From contig JAUCBJ010000255.1 of NCBI GenBank assembly GCA_032718475.1, positions 1 through 37,849 of the forward strand: a stretch of DNA of 37,849 nt, read 5' to 3'. The notes beneath the pieces were generated by a model. The model searched no databases. It saw only the letters and a program-made list of their open reading frames with translations, and was not told the DNA's origin. How positions within the stretch are numbered: the stretch's first letter is position 1; every line of letters begins with the position of its first letter. Source of the stretch: Nemertoderma westbladi. Lineage: Eukaryota; Xenacoelomorpha; Nemertodermatida; Nemertodermatidae. A program made the position numbers and the translations under genes. This document shows, piece after piece, positions 20,601-32,700 of the stretch.

Positions 20601-23600
20601 GGGGCCTTAACGGCTGGGTGGGAAGTTTATAGAAATTTTAAAACGGGCCAATAACGGCTGGGTGGGAAGTTTATAGAAGGGTTTAAACGGGGCAATAACG
20701 GGTGGGTGGGAAGTTTATAGAAGAGTTAAAACGCGGCAATAACGGCTGGGTGGGAAGTTTATAGAAGCGTTAAAACGGGGCAATAACGGTTGGGTGTGAA
20801 GTTTATAGAAGAGTTAAAACGCGGCAATAACGGCTGGGTGGGAAGTTTATAGAAGAGTTTAAACGGGGCAATAACGGGTGGGTGGGAAGTTTATAGAAGA
20901 GTTAAAACGGGGCAATGACGGGTGGGTGGGAAGTTTATAGAAGAGTTAAAACGGGGCAATAACGGTTGGGTGTGAAGTTTATAGAAGAGTTAAAACGCGG
21001 CAATAACGGCTGGGTGGGAAGTTTATAGAAGAGTTTAAACGGGGCAATTTACGGGTGGGTGGGAAGTTTATAGAAGAGTTAAAACGGGGCAAAAACGGAT
21101 GGGTGGGAAGTTTATAGAAGCGTTAAAACGGGGCAATAACGGCTGGGTGGGAAGTTTATAGAAGAGTTAAAACGGGACAATAACGGGTGGGTGGGAAGTT
21201 TATAGAAGAGTTTAAACGGGGCAATAACGGGTGGGTGGGAAGTTTATAGAAGAGTTAAAACGGGGCAATAACGGCTGGGTGGGAAGTTTATAGAAGAGTT
21301 AAAACGGGGCCATAACGGCTGGGTGGGAAGTTTATAGAAGCGTTAAAACGGGGCAATAACGGGTGGGTGGGAAGTTTATAGAAGAGTTAAAACGGGGCAA
21401 TAACGGCTGGGTGGGAAGTTTATAGAGGAGTTAAAACGGGGCAATAACGGCTGGGTGGGAAGTTTATAGAAGAGTTAAAACGGGCCAATAACGGCTGGGT
21501 TGGAAGTTTATAGAAGCGTTAAAACGGGGCAATAACGGCTGGGTGGGAAGTTTATAGAAGAGTTAAGACGGGGCAATAACGGCTGGGTGGGAAGTTTATA
21601 GAAGCGTTAAAACGGGGCAATAACGGCTGGGTGTGAAGTTTATAGAAGAGTTAAAACGGGGCAATAACGGCTGGGTGGGAAGTTTATAGAAGAGTTAAAA
21701 CGGGCCAATAACGGCTGGGTGGGAAGTTTATAGAAGAGTTAAAACGGGGCAATAACGGGTGGGTGGGAAGTTTATAGAAGCGTTAAAACGGGGCAATAAC
21801 GGCTGGGTGGGAAGTTTATAGAAGCGTTAAAACGGGGCAATAACGGCTGGGTGGGAAGTTTATAGAAGAGTTTAAACGGGGCAATTTACGGGTGGGTGGG
21901 AAGTTTATAGAAGAGTTAAAACGGGGCAAAAACGGATGGGTGGGAAGTTTATAGAAGCGTTAAAACGGGGCAATAACGGCTGGGTGGGAAGTTTATAGAA
22001 GAGTTAAAACGGGGCCATAACGGCTGGGTGGGAAGTTTATAGAAGAGTTAAAACGGGGCCATAACGGCTGGGTGGGAAGTTTATAGAAGAGTTAAAACGG
22101 GCCAAAAACGGCTGGGTTGGAAGTTTATAGAAGCGTTAAAACGGGGCAATAACGGCTGGGTGGGAAGTTTATAGAAGAGTTAAGACGGGGCAATAACGGC
22201 TGGGTGGGAAGTTTATAGAAGCGTTAAAACGGGGCAATAACGGCTGGGTGGGAAGTTTATAGAAGAGTTAAAACGGGCCAATAACGGCTGGGTGGGAAGT
22301 TTATAGAAGAGTTTAAACGGGGCAATAACGGGTGGGTGTGAAGTTTATAGAAGAGTTTAATTTAAACGGGGCAATAACGGGTGGGTTGGAAGTATATAGA
22401 AGAGTTAAAACGGGGCAATAACGGCTGAGTGGGAAGTTTATAGAAGCGTTAAAACGGGGCAATAACGGCTGGGTGGGAAGTTTATAGAAGCGTTAAAACG
22501 GGGCAATAACGGCTGGGTGGGAAGTTTATAGAAGAGTTAAAACGGGCCAATAACGGCTGGGTGGGAAGTTTATAGAAGAGTTAAAACGGGCCAATAACGG
22601 CTGGGTGGGAAGTTTATAGAAGAGTTAAAACGGGGCCTTAACGGCTGGGTGGGAAGTTTATAGAAATTTTAAAACGGGCCAATAACGGCTGGGTGGGAAG
22701 TTTATAGAAGGGTTTAAACGGGGCAATAACGGGTGGGTGGGAAGTTTATAGAAGAGTTAAAACGCGGCAATAACGGCTGGGTGGGAAGTTTATAGAAGCG
22801 TTAAAACGGGGCAATAACGGTTGGGTGTGAAGTTTATAGAAGAGTTAAAACGCGGCAATAACGGCTGGGTGGGAAGTTTATAGAAGAGTTTAAACGGGGC
22901 AATAACGGGTGGGTGGGAAGTTTATAGAAGAGTTAAAACGGGGCAATGACGGGTGGGTGGGAAGTTTATAGAAGAGTTAAAACGGGGCAATAACGGTTGG
23001 GTGTGAAGTTTATAGAAGAGTTAAAACGCGGCAATAACGGCTGGGTGGGAAGTTTATAGAAGAGTTTAAACGGGGCAATTTACGGGTGGGTGGGAAGTTT
23101 ATAGAAGAGTTAAAACGGGGCAAAAACGGATGGGTGGGAAGTTTATAGAAGCGTTAAAACGGGGCAATAACGGCTGGGTGGGAAGTTTATAGAAGAGTTA
23201 AAACGGGACAATAACGGGTGGGTGGGAAGTTTATAGAAGAGTTTAAACGGGGCAATAACGGGTGGGTGGGAAGTTTATAGAAGAGTTAAAACGGGGCAAT
23301 AACGGCTGGGTGGGAAGTTTATAGAAGAGTTAAAACGGGGCCATAACGGCTGGGTGGGAAGTTTATAGAAGCGTTAAAACGGGGCAATAACGGGTGGGTG
23401 GGAAGTTTATAGAAGAGTTAAAACGGGGCAATAACGGCTGGGTGGGAAGTTTATAGAGGAGTTAAAACGGGGCAATAACGGCTGGGTGGGAAGTTTATAG
23501 AAGAGTTAAAACGGGCCAATAACGGCTGGGTTGGAAGTTTATAGAAGCGTTAAAACGGGGCAATAACGGCTGGGTGGGAAGTTTATAGAAGAGTTAAGAC

Positions 23601-26600
23601 GGGGCAATAACGGCTGGGTGGGAAGTTTATAGAAGCGTTAAAACGGGGCAATAACGGCTGGGTGTGAAGTTTATAGAAGAGTTAAAACGGGGCAATAACG
23701 GCTGGGTGGGAAGTTTATAGAAGAGTTAAAACGGGCCAATAACGGCTGGGTGGGAAGTTTATAGAAGAGTTAAAACGGGGCCATAACGGCTGGGTGGGAA
23801 GTTTATAGAAGAGTTAAAACGGGGCCATAACGGCTGGGTGGGAAGTTTATAGAAGAGTTAAAACGGGCCAATAACGGCTGGGTTGGAAGTTTATAGAAGA
23901 GTTTAAACGGGGCAATAACGTGTGGGTGGGAAGTTTATAGAAGAGTTAAAACGGGGAAATAACGGGTGGGTGGGAAGTTTATAGAAGAGTTAAGACGGGG
24001 CAATAACGGATGGGTGGGAAGTTTATAGAAGCGTTAAAACGGGGCAATAACGGCTGGGTGGGAAGGTTATAGAAGAATTAAAACGGGGCAATAACGGGTG
24101 GGTGGGAAGTTTATAGAAGCGTTAAAACGGGGCAATAACGGCTGGGTGGGAAGTTTATAGAAGAGTTTAAACGGGGCAATTTACGGGTGGGTGGGAAGTT
24201 TATAGAAGAGTTAAAACGGGGCAAAAACGGATGGGTGGGAAGTTTATAGAAGCGTTAAAACGGGGCAATAACGGCTGGGTGGGAAGTTTATAGAAGAGTT
24301 AAAACGGGCCAATAACGGCTGGGTGGGAAGTTTATAGAAGAGTTAAAACGGGCCAATAACGGCTGGGTGGAAAGTTTATAGAAGAGTTAAAACGGGGCCA
24401 TAACGGCTGGGTGGGAAGTTTATAGAAGCGTTAAAACGGGGCAATAACGGGTGGGTGGGAAGTTTATAGAAGAGTTAAAACGGGGCAATAACGGCTGGGT
24501 GGGAAGTTTATAGAAGAGTTAAAACGGGCCAATAACGGCTGGGTGGGAAGTTTATAGAAGCGTTAAAACGGGGCAATAACGGGTGGGTGGGAAGTTTATA
24601 GAAGAGTTAAAACGGGGCCATAACGGCTGGGTGGGAAGTTTATAGAAGAGTTAAAACGGGCCAATAACGGCTGGGTTGGAAGTTTATAGAAGCGTTAAAA
24701 CGGGGCAATAACGGCTGGGTGGGAAGTTTGTAGAAGAGTTAAGACGGGGCAATAACGGCTGGGTGGGAAGTTTATAGAAGCGTTAAAACGGGGCAATAAC
24801 GGCTGGGTGTGAAGTTTATAGAAGAGTTAAAACGGGGGCAATAACGGCTGGGTGGGAAGTTTATAGAAGAGTTAAAACGGGGCAATAACGCGTGGGTGGG
24901 AAGTTTATAGAAGCGTTAAAACGGGCCAATAACGGCTGGGTGGGAAGTTTATAGAAGAGTTAAAGCGGGGCAATAACGGCTGGGTTGGAAGTTTATAGAA
25001 GAGTTTAAACGGGGCCATAACGGCTGGGTGGGAAGTTTATAGAAGAGTTAAAACGGGCCAATAACGGCTGGGTTGGAAGTTTATAGAAGAGTTAAAACGG
25101 GGCCATAACGGCTGGGTGGGAAGTTTATAGAAGAGTTAAAACGGGGCCATAACGGCTGGGTGGGAAGTTTATAGAAGAGTTAAAACGGGCCAATAACGGC
25201 TAGGTTGGAAGTTTATAGAAGAGTTTAAACGGGGCAATAACGTGTGGGTGGGAAGTTTATAGAAGAGTTAAAACGGGGCAATAACGGGTGGGTGGGAAGT
25301 TTATAGAAGAGTTAAGACGGGGCAATAACGGATGGGTGGGAAGTTTATAGAAGCGTTAAAACGGGGCAATAACGGCTGGGTGGGAAGGTTATAGAAGAAT
25401 TAAAACGGGGCAATAACGGGTGGGTGGGAAGTTTATAGAAGCGTTAAAACGGGGCAATAACGGCTGGGTGGGAAGTTTATAGAAGCGTTAAAACGGGGCA
25501 ATAACGGCTGGGTGTGAAGTTTATAGAAGAGTTAAAAGGGGAAATAACGGCTGGGTGGAAAGTTTATAGAAGCGTTAAAACGGGGCAATAACGGCTGGGT
25601 GTGAAGTTTATAGAAGAGTTAAAACGGGGCAATAACGGGTGGGTGGGAAGTTTATAGAAGCGTTAAAACGGGCCAATAACGGCTGGGTGGGAAGTTTATA
25701 GAAGAGTTAAAGCGGGGCAATAACGGCTGGGTGGGAAGTTTATAGAAGCGTTAAAACGGGGCAATAACGGCTGGGTGGGAAGTTCATAGAATAGTTAAAA
25801 AGGGGCAATAACGGCTGGGTGGGAAGTTTATAGAAGCGTTAAAAAGAGGCAATAACGGCTGGGTGGGAAGTTTATAGAAGCATTAAAACGGGGCAATAAC
25901 GGCTGGGTGGGAAGTTCATAGAAGAGTTAAAAAGGGGCAATAACGGCTGGTTGGGAAGTTTATAGAAGCGTTAAAACGGGGCAATAACGGCTGGGTGGGA
26001 AATTTATAGAAGAGTTAAAAAGAGGCAATAACGGCTGGGTGGGAAGTTTATAGAAGAATTAAAACGGGGCAATAACGGGTGGTTGGGAAGTTTATAGAAG
26101 CGTTAAAACGGGGCAATAACGGCTGGGTGGGAAGTTTATATAAGAGTTAGAACAGGGCAATAACGACTGGTTGGGAAGTTTATAGAAGCGTTAAAAAGGG
26201 GCTATAACGGGTGGGTTGGAAGTTTATAGAAGAGTTAAAACGGGGCAATAACGGGTGGGTGGGAAGTTTATAGAAGAGTTAAAACGGGGCAATAACGGCT
26301 GGGTGGGAAGTTTATAGAAGAGTTTAAACGGGGCAATTTACGGGTGGGTGGGAAGTTTATAGAAGAGTTAAAACGGGGCAAAAACGGATGGGTGGGAAGT
26401 TTATAGAAGCGTTAAAACGGGGCAATAACGGCTGGGTGGGAAGTTTATAGAAGAGTTAAAACGGGCCAATAACGGCTGGGTGGGAAGTTTATAGAAGAGT
26501 TAAAACGGGCCAATAACGGCTGGGTGGAAAGTTTATAGAAGAGTTAAAACGGGGCCATAACGGCTGGGTGGGAAGTTTATAGAAGCGTTAAAACGGGGCA

Positions 26601-27820
26601 ATAACGGGTGGGTGGGAAGTTTATAGAAGAGTTAAAACGGGGCAATAACGGCTGGGTGGGAAGTTTATAGAAGCGTTAAAACGGGGCAATAACGGGTGGG
26701 TGGGAAGTTTATAGAAGAGTTAAAACGGGGCCATAACGTCTGGGTGGGAAGTTTATAGAAGAGTTAAAACGGGCCAATAACGGCTGGGTTGGAAGTTTAT
26801 AGAAGCGTTAAAACGGGGCAATAACGGCTGGGTGTGAAGTTTATAGAAGAGTTAAAAGGGGAAATAACGGCTGGGTGGAAAGTTTATAGAAGCGTTAAAA
26901 CGGGGCAATAACGGCTGGGTGTGAAGTTTATAGAAGAGTTAAAACGGGGCAATAACGGGTGGGTGGGAAGTTTATAGAAGCGTTAAAACGGGCCAATAAC
27001 GGCTGGGTGGGAAGTTTATAGAAGAGTTAAAGCGGGGCAATAACGGCTGGGTGGGAAGTTTATAGAAGCGTTAAAACGGGGCAATAACGGCTGGGTGGGA
27101 AGTTCATAGAATAGTTAAAAAGGGGCAATAACGGCTGGGTGGGAAGTTTATAGAAGCGTTAAAAAGAGGCAATAACGGCTGGGTGGGAAGTTTATAGAAG
27201 CATTAAAACGGGGCAATAACGGCTGGGTGGGAAGTTCATAGAAGAGTTAAAAAGGGGCAATAACGGCTGGTTGGGAAGTTTATAGAAGCGTTAAAACGGG
27301 GCAATAACGGCTGGGTGGGAAATTTATAGAAGAGTTAAAAAGAGGCAATAACGGCTGGGTGGGAAGTTTATAGAAGAATTAAAACGGGGCAATAACGGGT
27401 GGTTGGGAAGTTTATAGAAGCGTTAAAACGGGGCAATAACGGCTGGGTGGGAAGTTTATATAAGAGTTAGAACAGGGCAATAACGACTGGTTGGGAAGTT
27501 TATAGAAGCGTTAAAAAGGGGCTATAACGGGTGGGTTGGAAGTTTATAGAAGAGTTAAAACGGGGCAATAACGGGTGGGTGGGAAGTTTATAGAAGAGTT
27601 AAAACGGGGCAATAACGGCTGGGTGTAAAGTTTATATAAGAGTTAGAACAGGGCAATAACGACTGGTTGGGAAGTTTATAGAAGAGTTAAAAAGGGGCAA
27701 TAACGGGTGGTTGGGAAGTTTATAGAAGGGTTAAAACGGGTCAATAACGGCTGGGTGGGAAGTTTATATACAGTAAGAGATAAAACAGGGCAATAACGGG
27801 TGGGTGGGAAGTTTATAGAA
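14670..27820. repeat. 44-bp minisatellite, right block (about 299 copies)
   Basis: The same 44-base family as 7352-8993, continuing for 13.15 kb with nearly constant monomer length. Higher-order repeats are clear: the monomer with TTTAATTTAAAC recurs at 16216 and 17234 (1,018 bases, 23 monomers) and at 20322 and 22353 (about 2.03 kb). Bases 25471-26305 and 26791-27625 appear identical at a 1,320-base offset. The last monomers (from about 27600) are the most diverged, and the array stops at 27820 after GTTTATAGAA. On the plus strand it is G-rich; the calcium-channel transcript would carry the C-rich strand. No coding frame runs through it. Confidence 0.97.
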
Positions 27821-28273
27821 ATGGGTTTGGGTGCTTTAGTTTGACTCTTCATATGAATACGACAAGGATGTCTTTGACAGACAACTTAAATAAAATAACA
27901 ATAAATATTAATCAAAAATGAAAATATTATGTTTTTAACTCGTTAGGTAGAAATGAATGTATATACGGCGGGTGAGAATGGTTTGTATTATGGAAGAGAA
28001 CCTATTGCCGCCTAGAACTCTGCACGGGGGTTGAGCCCGTTACCGTAAGATAACGTCGTAGTTATCTTACTAAGTAAGATTGCCAATTACTTTCATTTAC
28101 CAGACCATCTGTATACTTTTAACTGCGCATCGGGACAATACACATGCCATTGAGATGCCATCGCAATTATTTTATAGTAACATTACGGGTTGGTATGGTG
28201 AGTGACGGTTCAGGTACCTCGACAATACGGTGTATTAAATAGAGAACACCATTGTCTAAGCTGTAATACTCAC
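27821..28273 (-). other. Unique intron sequence between the 44-bp array and the pore-loop exon
   Basis: About 450 bases without repeats or coding capacity, adjoining the GTGAGT donor of the pore-loop exon. A perfect 10-bp inverted repeat with a 6-base loop (GTAAGATAAC / GTTATCTTAC) sits at 28045-28070. Confidence 0.5.
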
Positions 28274-28371
28274 CTGAATAGAAGAAGTAAAGCCATTAAT
28301 ATGTTCTGGAAATTGTTATTTCGCGTCAGTGCTGAGTTTTCAGTGGCATCTAATTCGACATTACCAAACAT
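28274..28371 (-). CDS. Cav2: Cav2-type calcium channel, domain IV S5-to-pore exon
   Basis: A 98-base exon between the acceptor CTTATTTCAG (ending at 28372) and the donor GTGAGT (28273-28268). Its 32 codons start MFGNVELDATENSAL and end with NNFQNILMALLLLF, followed by AG, the first two bases of an arginine codon finished by the exon at 7325. This matches the FGNI...NNF...LLFR stretch that links S5 to the selectivity filter in high-voltage-activated channels. The upstream intron is only 114 bases, whereas the downstream one is 20,948 bases. Confidence 0.92.
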
Positions 28372-28485
28372 CTGAAATAAGATATAAAACGGTTTCAACT
28401 ATAATAATATAATATATATCATACTGCCAATCAAACTCTTGTTTGGGTTGTTTCGTTTCATCCAGCGCCCCATACCGGTACCAAC

Positions 28486-28686
28486 CTGCATTCCAACTAT
28501 AGCGTAAATAAAAAATATCATTCCGATGAGGAGACAGACGTATGGTAAGGCGAGGAAAGCCTGTCCGAAAGTCCACATGAGGATCCTAATGTCGCTTCCT
28601 TGTCTCAGTAGTTTGATTAGTCTAGCAGCCCGGAACAGTCTCAGTACACCGACCGCAGGAAACGATGCGGAACCCTCAACCAGATT
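28486..28686 (-). CDS. Cav2: Cav2-type calcium channel, domain IV S4 voltage sensor and S5 exon
   Basis: A 201-base exon of 67 codons, phase 0 at both ends, with acceptor AACGTTCTAG and donor CAG|GTTGGT. S4 reads [17 protein letters not shown] with basic residues at every third position (R16, R19, R22, K25, R28), the normal gating-charge pattern. It continues through the S4-S5 linker ([19 protein letters not shown]) into S5 ([17 protein letters not shown]). [12 protein letters not shown] and LPYVCLLI are features of Cav2 rather than Cav1 (which has RVMRLVKLLSRG-type sequence) or Cav3. The segment between S3 and S4 ([11 protein letters not shown]) is divergent. A 71-codon open frame at 28361-28576 on the same strand is an out-of-frame reading across this exon and intron. 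Confidence 0.95.
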
Positions 28687-28970
28687 CTAGAACGTTATAA
28701 TAAATAGTTATTATGCATGTTTCCATTGAAAATATACAAAATAAAACATAAAAGAACATATAAAACAAAGAATAAAATATGCAATGAATATAAAATTGAA
28801 TACATGAGACAAGGTACTGACTGGTACATAGCGAATGAGGGAGTTATACTTATAGTTCAACGTGGAAAATAGATAACCTTTTAGTGTAATGCGAAAATAA
28901 TTGTTGCAGTATTTAAAACTATAGGAGTAAGAGTTCAGTTAGCATACAGTTTCTACAGCCATTATTTAGA
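28687..28970 (-). other. Intron sequence, no recognisable feature
   Basis: AT-rich intron between the S4-S5 exon and the SINE. No coding or repeat signal is seen. Confidence 0.5.
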
Positions 28971-29205
28971 CCAGGGAGTACGAATAAAGTCTAACGACTT
29001 ATTTTCAGAGGGAATTGTTACTCATTTTGCGACAATTCAAGGATACAATGCAGGTGTGTCCTGGCTATAGTCAATCTCTAGCGTTCATAACGAGACGAAA
29101 AATCCATGTCCCCGATGCGGGGATCGAAACCACGACCTTTGGAATCAAGTATATGAATTCAACGGATTAAACCATTACGATTCAAGATGGTACCACCATG
29201 TAGGA
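28971..29205 (-). mobile_element. tRNA-derived SINE copy 2, with A and B boxes
   Basis: On the minus strand, TAATGGTTTAATCCG (about 29165-29179) is an A-box-like segment. GGTCGTGGTTTCGATCCCCG (about 29117-29136) contains the B box. A body shared with the SINE at 4423-4645 follows: GGATTTTTCGTCTCG, AAATGAGTAAC and AATAAGTCGTTAGACTTTAT, then TTCGTAC. It lies in the S3-S4 intron in the same orientation as the channel gene. Boundaries are approximate because target duplications were not resolved. Confidence 0.65.
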
Positions 29206-29541
29206 ATGAACAGGAATAACTATAAACAGCATGCTGCATGTTGCAGTTTCATTCATAATGATATGCCGGATTATCGTCAAAATTGTGCCGCCACAACTTC
29301 CTATTATAAATATGAAATAACGATGCTTATAGCTGTTGCTTATGCAACGTCCTTATAGTTCGGATGCAGATCTTGAGTGTTACAGGCAGCAGTAACTATA
29401 GCAACACTGGCCAATAAGAGTAGTATTTATTTTACTGTACAAATGTAATTTTATCAGTACGATACTCACATAAAATTAAAAATATGTCAATATGTGTCCA
29501 AATTTCACGAACAAAAGATTAGCGAAATAGTTATTACTTAC
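29206..29541 (-). other. Intron sequence upstream of the SINE, no gene
   Basis: Unique AT-rich intron up to the GTAAGT donor of the S3 exon. Nothing recognisable beyond short GCATGCTGCATGTTGC-type local repeats near 29230. Confidence 0.5.
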
Positions 29542-29631
29542 GAATTGTTCTATAGTTGTCAGCGCCACATCAACTATGCTGCCAATAACAGTGATCGCAT
29601 CGAATATATTCCACATTTCATAGAAATAATA
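29542..29631 (-). CDS. Cav2: Cav2-type calcium channel, domain IV S3 exon
   Basis: A 90-base exon of exactly 30 codons, phase 0 at both ends, with a strong acceptor (TTTTTTTTCCTCAG) and consensus donor (GTAAGTAA, 29541-29534). It reads YYFYEMWNIFDAITVIGS and continues IVDVALTTIEQF. The WNIFD...TVIGS pattern is the S2-S3 loop and S3 of domain IV. It joins the S2 exon ending at 34326 on its right and the S4-S5 exon at 28686 on its left without a frame break. Confidence 0.93.
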
Positions 29632-29798
29632 CTGAGGAAAAAAAGATAAATAGTAAATTAAACGGCCAAACTGTCAAAAACCGCATTGTGATTGCAGGTT
29701 ATTTCCTACAAAAATCAATATAATTCTTTTAATATTTTTCTGTTGCCCAAATAAATGCAAACTTTGATCAAACACAAGTGTATCGAATATATAATTAA

Positions 29799-32700
29799 CG
29801 AACGCCACCATTAAAAATATACATGTAACCATAGGAACGCCACCGTTAAAAATATAAATGTAACCATAGGAACGCCACAGTTAAAAATATACATGTAACC
29901 ATAGGAACGCCACCTTTAACACTATACATGTAACCATAGGAACGCCACCTTTAACACTATACATGTAACCATAGGAACGCCACCGTTAAAAATATACATG
30001 TAACCATTGGAACGCCACCGTTAAAAAATATAAATGTAACCATAGGAACGCCACCGTTAAAAATATACATGGAACCATAGGAACGCCACCTTTAAAAATA
30101 TAAATATAACCATAGAAACGCCACCTTTACCACTATACATGTAACGATAGGAACGCCACCGTTAACACTATCCATGTAACCATAGGAACGCCACCTTTAA
30201 CACTATACATGTAACCATAGGAACGCCACCTTTAACACTATACATGTAACCATAGGAACGCCACCGTTAACACTATCCATGTAACCATAGGAACGCCACC
30301 GTTAACACTATCCATGTAACCATAGGAACGCCACCTTTAACACTATCCATGTAACCATAGGAACGCCACCTTTAACACTATACATGTAACCATAGGAACG
30401 CCACCTTTAACACTATACATGTAACCATAGGAACGCCACCGTTAACACTATCCATGTAACCATAGGAACGCCACCGTTAACACTATCCATGTAACCATAG
30501 GAACGCCACCTTTAACACTATACATGGAACCATAGGAACGCCACCGTTAACACTATCCATGTAACCATAGGAACGCCACCTTTAACACTATACATGTAAC
30601 CATAGGAACGCCACCGTTAAAAATATACATGTAACCATAGGAACGCCACCTTTAACACTATCCATGTAACCATAGGAACGCCACCTTTAACACTATACAT
30701 GTAACCATAGGAACGCCACCGTTAAAAATATACACGTAACCATAGGAACGCCACCTTTAGCACTATACATGTAACCATAGGAACGCCACCTTTAACACTA
30801 TACATGTAACCATAGGAACGCCACCGTTAACACTATACATGGAACCATAGGAACGCCACCGTTAAAAATATACATGTAACCATAGGAACGCCACCTTTAA
30901 CACTATCCATGTAACCATAGGAACGCCACCGTTAACACTATCCATGTAACCATAGGAACGCCACCTTTAACACTATCCATGTAACCATAGGAACGCCACC
31001 TTTAACACTATACATGTAACCATAGGAACGCCACCTTTAACACTATACATGTAACCATAGGAACGCCACCGTTAACACTATCCATGTAACCATAGGAACG
31101 CCACCGTTAACACTATCCATGTAACCATAGGAACGCCACCTTTAACACTATACATGGAACCATAGGAACGCCACCGTTAACACTATCCATGTAACCATAG
31201 GAACGCCACCTTTAACACTATACATGTAACCATAGGAACGCCACCGTTAACACTATCCATGTAACCATAGGAACGCCACCGTTAACACTATCCATGTAAC
31301 CATAGGAACGCCACCTTTAACAATATACATGGAACCATAGGAACGTCACCTTTAACACTATACATGTAACCATAGGAACGCCACCGTTAACACTATCCAT
31401 GTAACCATAGGAACGCCACCTTTAACACTATACATGGAACCATAGGAACGCCACCGTTAAAAATATACATGTAACCTTAGGAACGCCACCTTTAACACTA
31501 TACATGTAACCATAGGAACGCCACCGTTAACACTATCCATGTAACCATAGGAACGCCACCGTTAACACTATCCATGTAACCATAGGAACGCCACCTTTAA
31601 CACTATACATGGAACCATAGGAACGCCACCGTTAACACTATCCATGTAACCATAGGAATGCCACCTTTACCCTATCCATGTAACCATAGGAACGCCACCG
31701 TTAACACTATCCATGTAACCATAGGAACGCCACCGTTAACACTATCCATGTAACCATAGGAACGCCACCGTTAACACTATCCATGTAACCATAGGAACGC
31801 CACCTTTAATACTATACATGTAACCATAGGAACGCCACCGTTAACACTATCCATGTAACCATAGGAACGCCACCGTTAACACTATCCATGTAACCATAGG
31901 AACGCCACCTTTAACACTATACATGGAACCATAGGAACGCCACCGTTAACACTATCCATGTAACCATAGGAACGCCACCGTTAACACTATCCATGTAACC
32001 ATAGGAACGCCACCGTTAGCACTGTCCATGTAACCATTAGGAACGCCACCTTTAACACTATACATGTAACCATAGGAACGCAACCGTTAACATTATACAT
32101 GTAACCATAGGAACGCCACCTTTAACACTATACATGGAACCATAGGAACGCCACCGTTAACACTATCCATGTAACCATAGGAACGCCACCTTTAATACTA
32201 TACATGGAACCATAGGAACGCCACCGTTAACACTATCCATGTAACCATAGGAACGCCACCGTTAACACTATCCATGTAACCATAGGAACGCCACCTTTAA
32301 CAATATACATGGAACCATAGGAACGCCACCGTTAAAAATATAAATGTAACCATAGGAACGCCACCTTTAACACTATACATGTAACCATAGGAACGCCACC
32401 TTTAACACTATACATGTAACCATAGGAACGCCACCGTTAACACTATCCATGTAACCATAGGAACGCCACCTTTAACACTATACATGTAACCATAGGAACG
32501 CCACCGTTAAAAATATACATGTAACAATCATAGGAACGCCACCGTTAACACTATACATGTAACCATAGGAACGCCACCGTTAACACTATCCATGTAACCA
32601 TAGGAACGCCACCTTTAACACTATACATGGAACCATAGGAACGCCACCTTTAACACTATACATGTAACCATAGGAACGCCACCGTTAACACTATCCATGT

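Noticed and set aside
28020-28075. Possible tRNA gene: ACGGG-GGTTGAG-CCCGT has a 5-7-5 T-arm layout
   Set aside because: The T-loop lacks the TTCRA sequence, there is no A box at the right distance and no cloverleaf could be drawn. It may be a degraded SINE, but support is too thin.
28361-28576. 71-codon minus-strand open frame
   Set aside because: It runs in another frame through the end of the S4-S5 exon, a 114-base intron and the pore-loop acceptor. The true exons have splice sites and channel motifs in a different frame.
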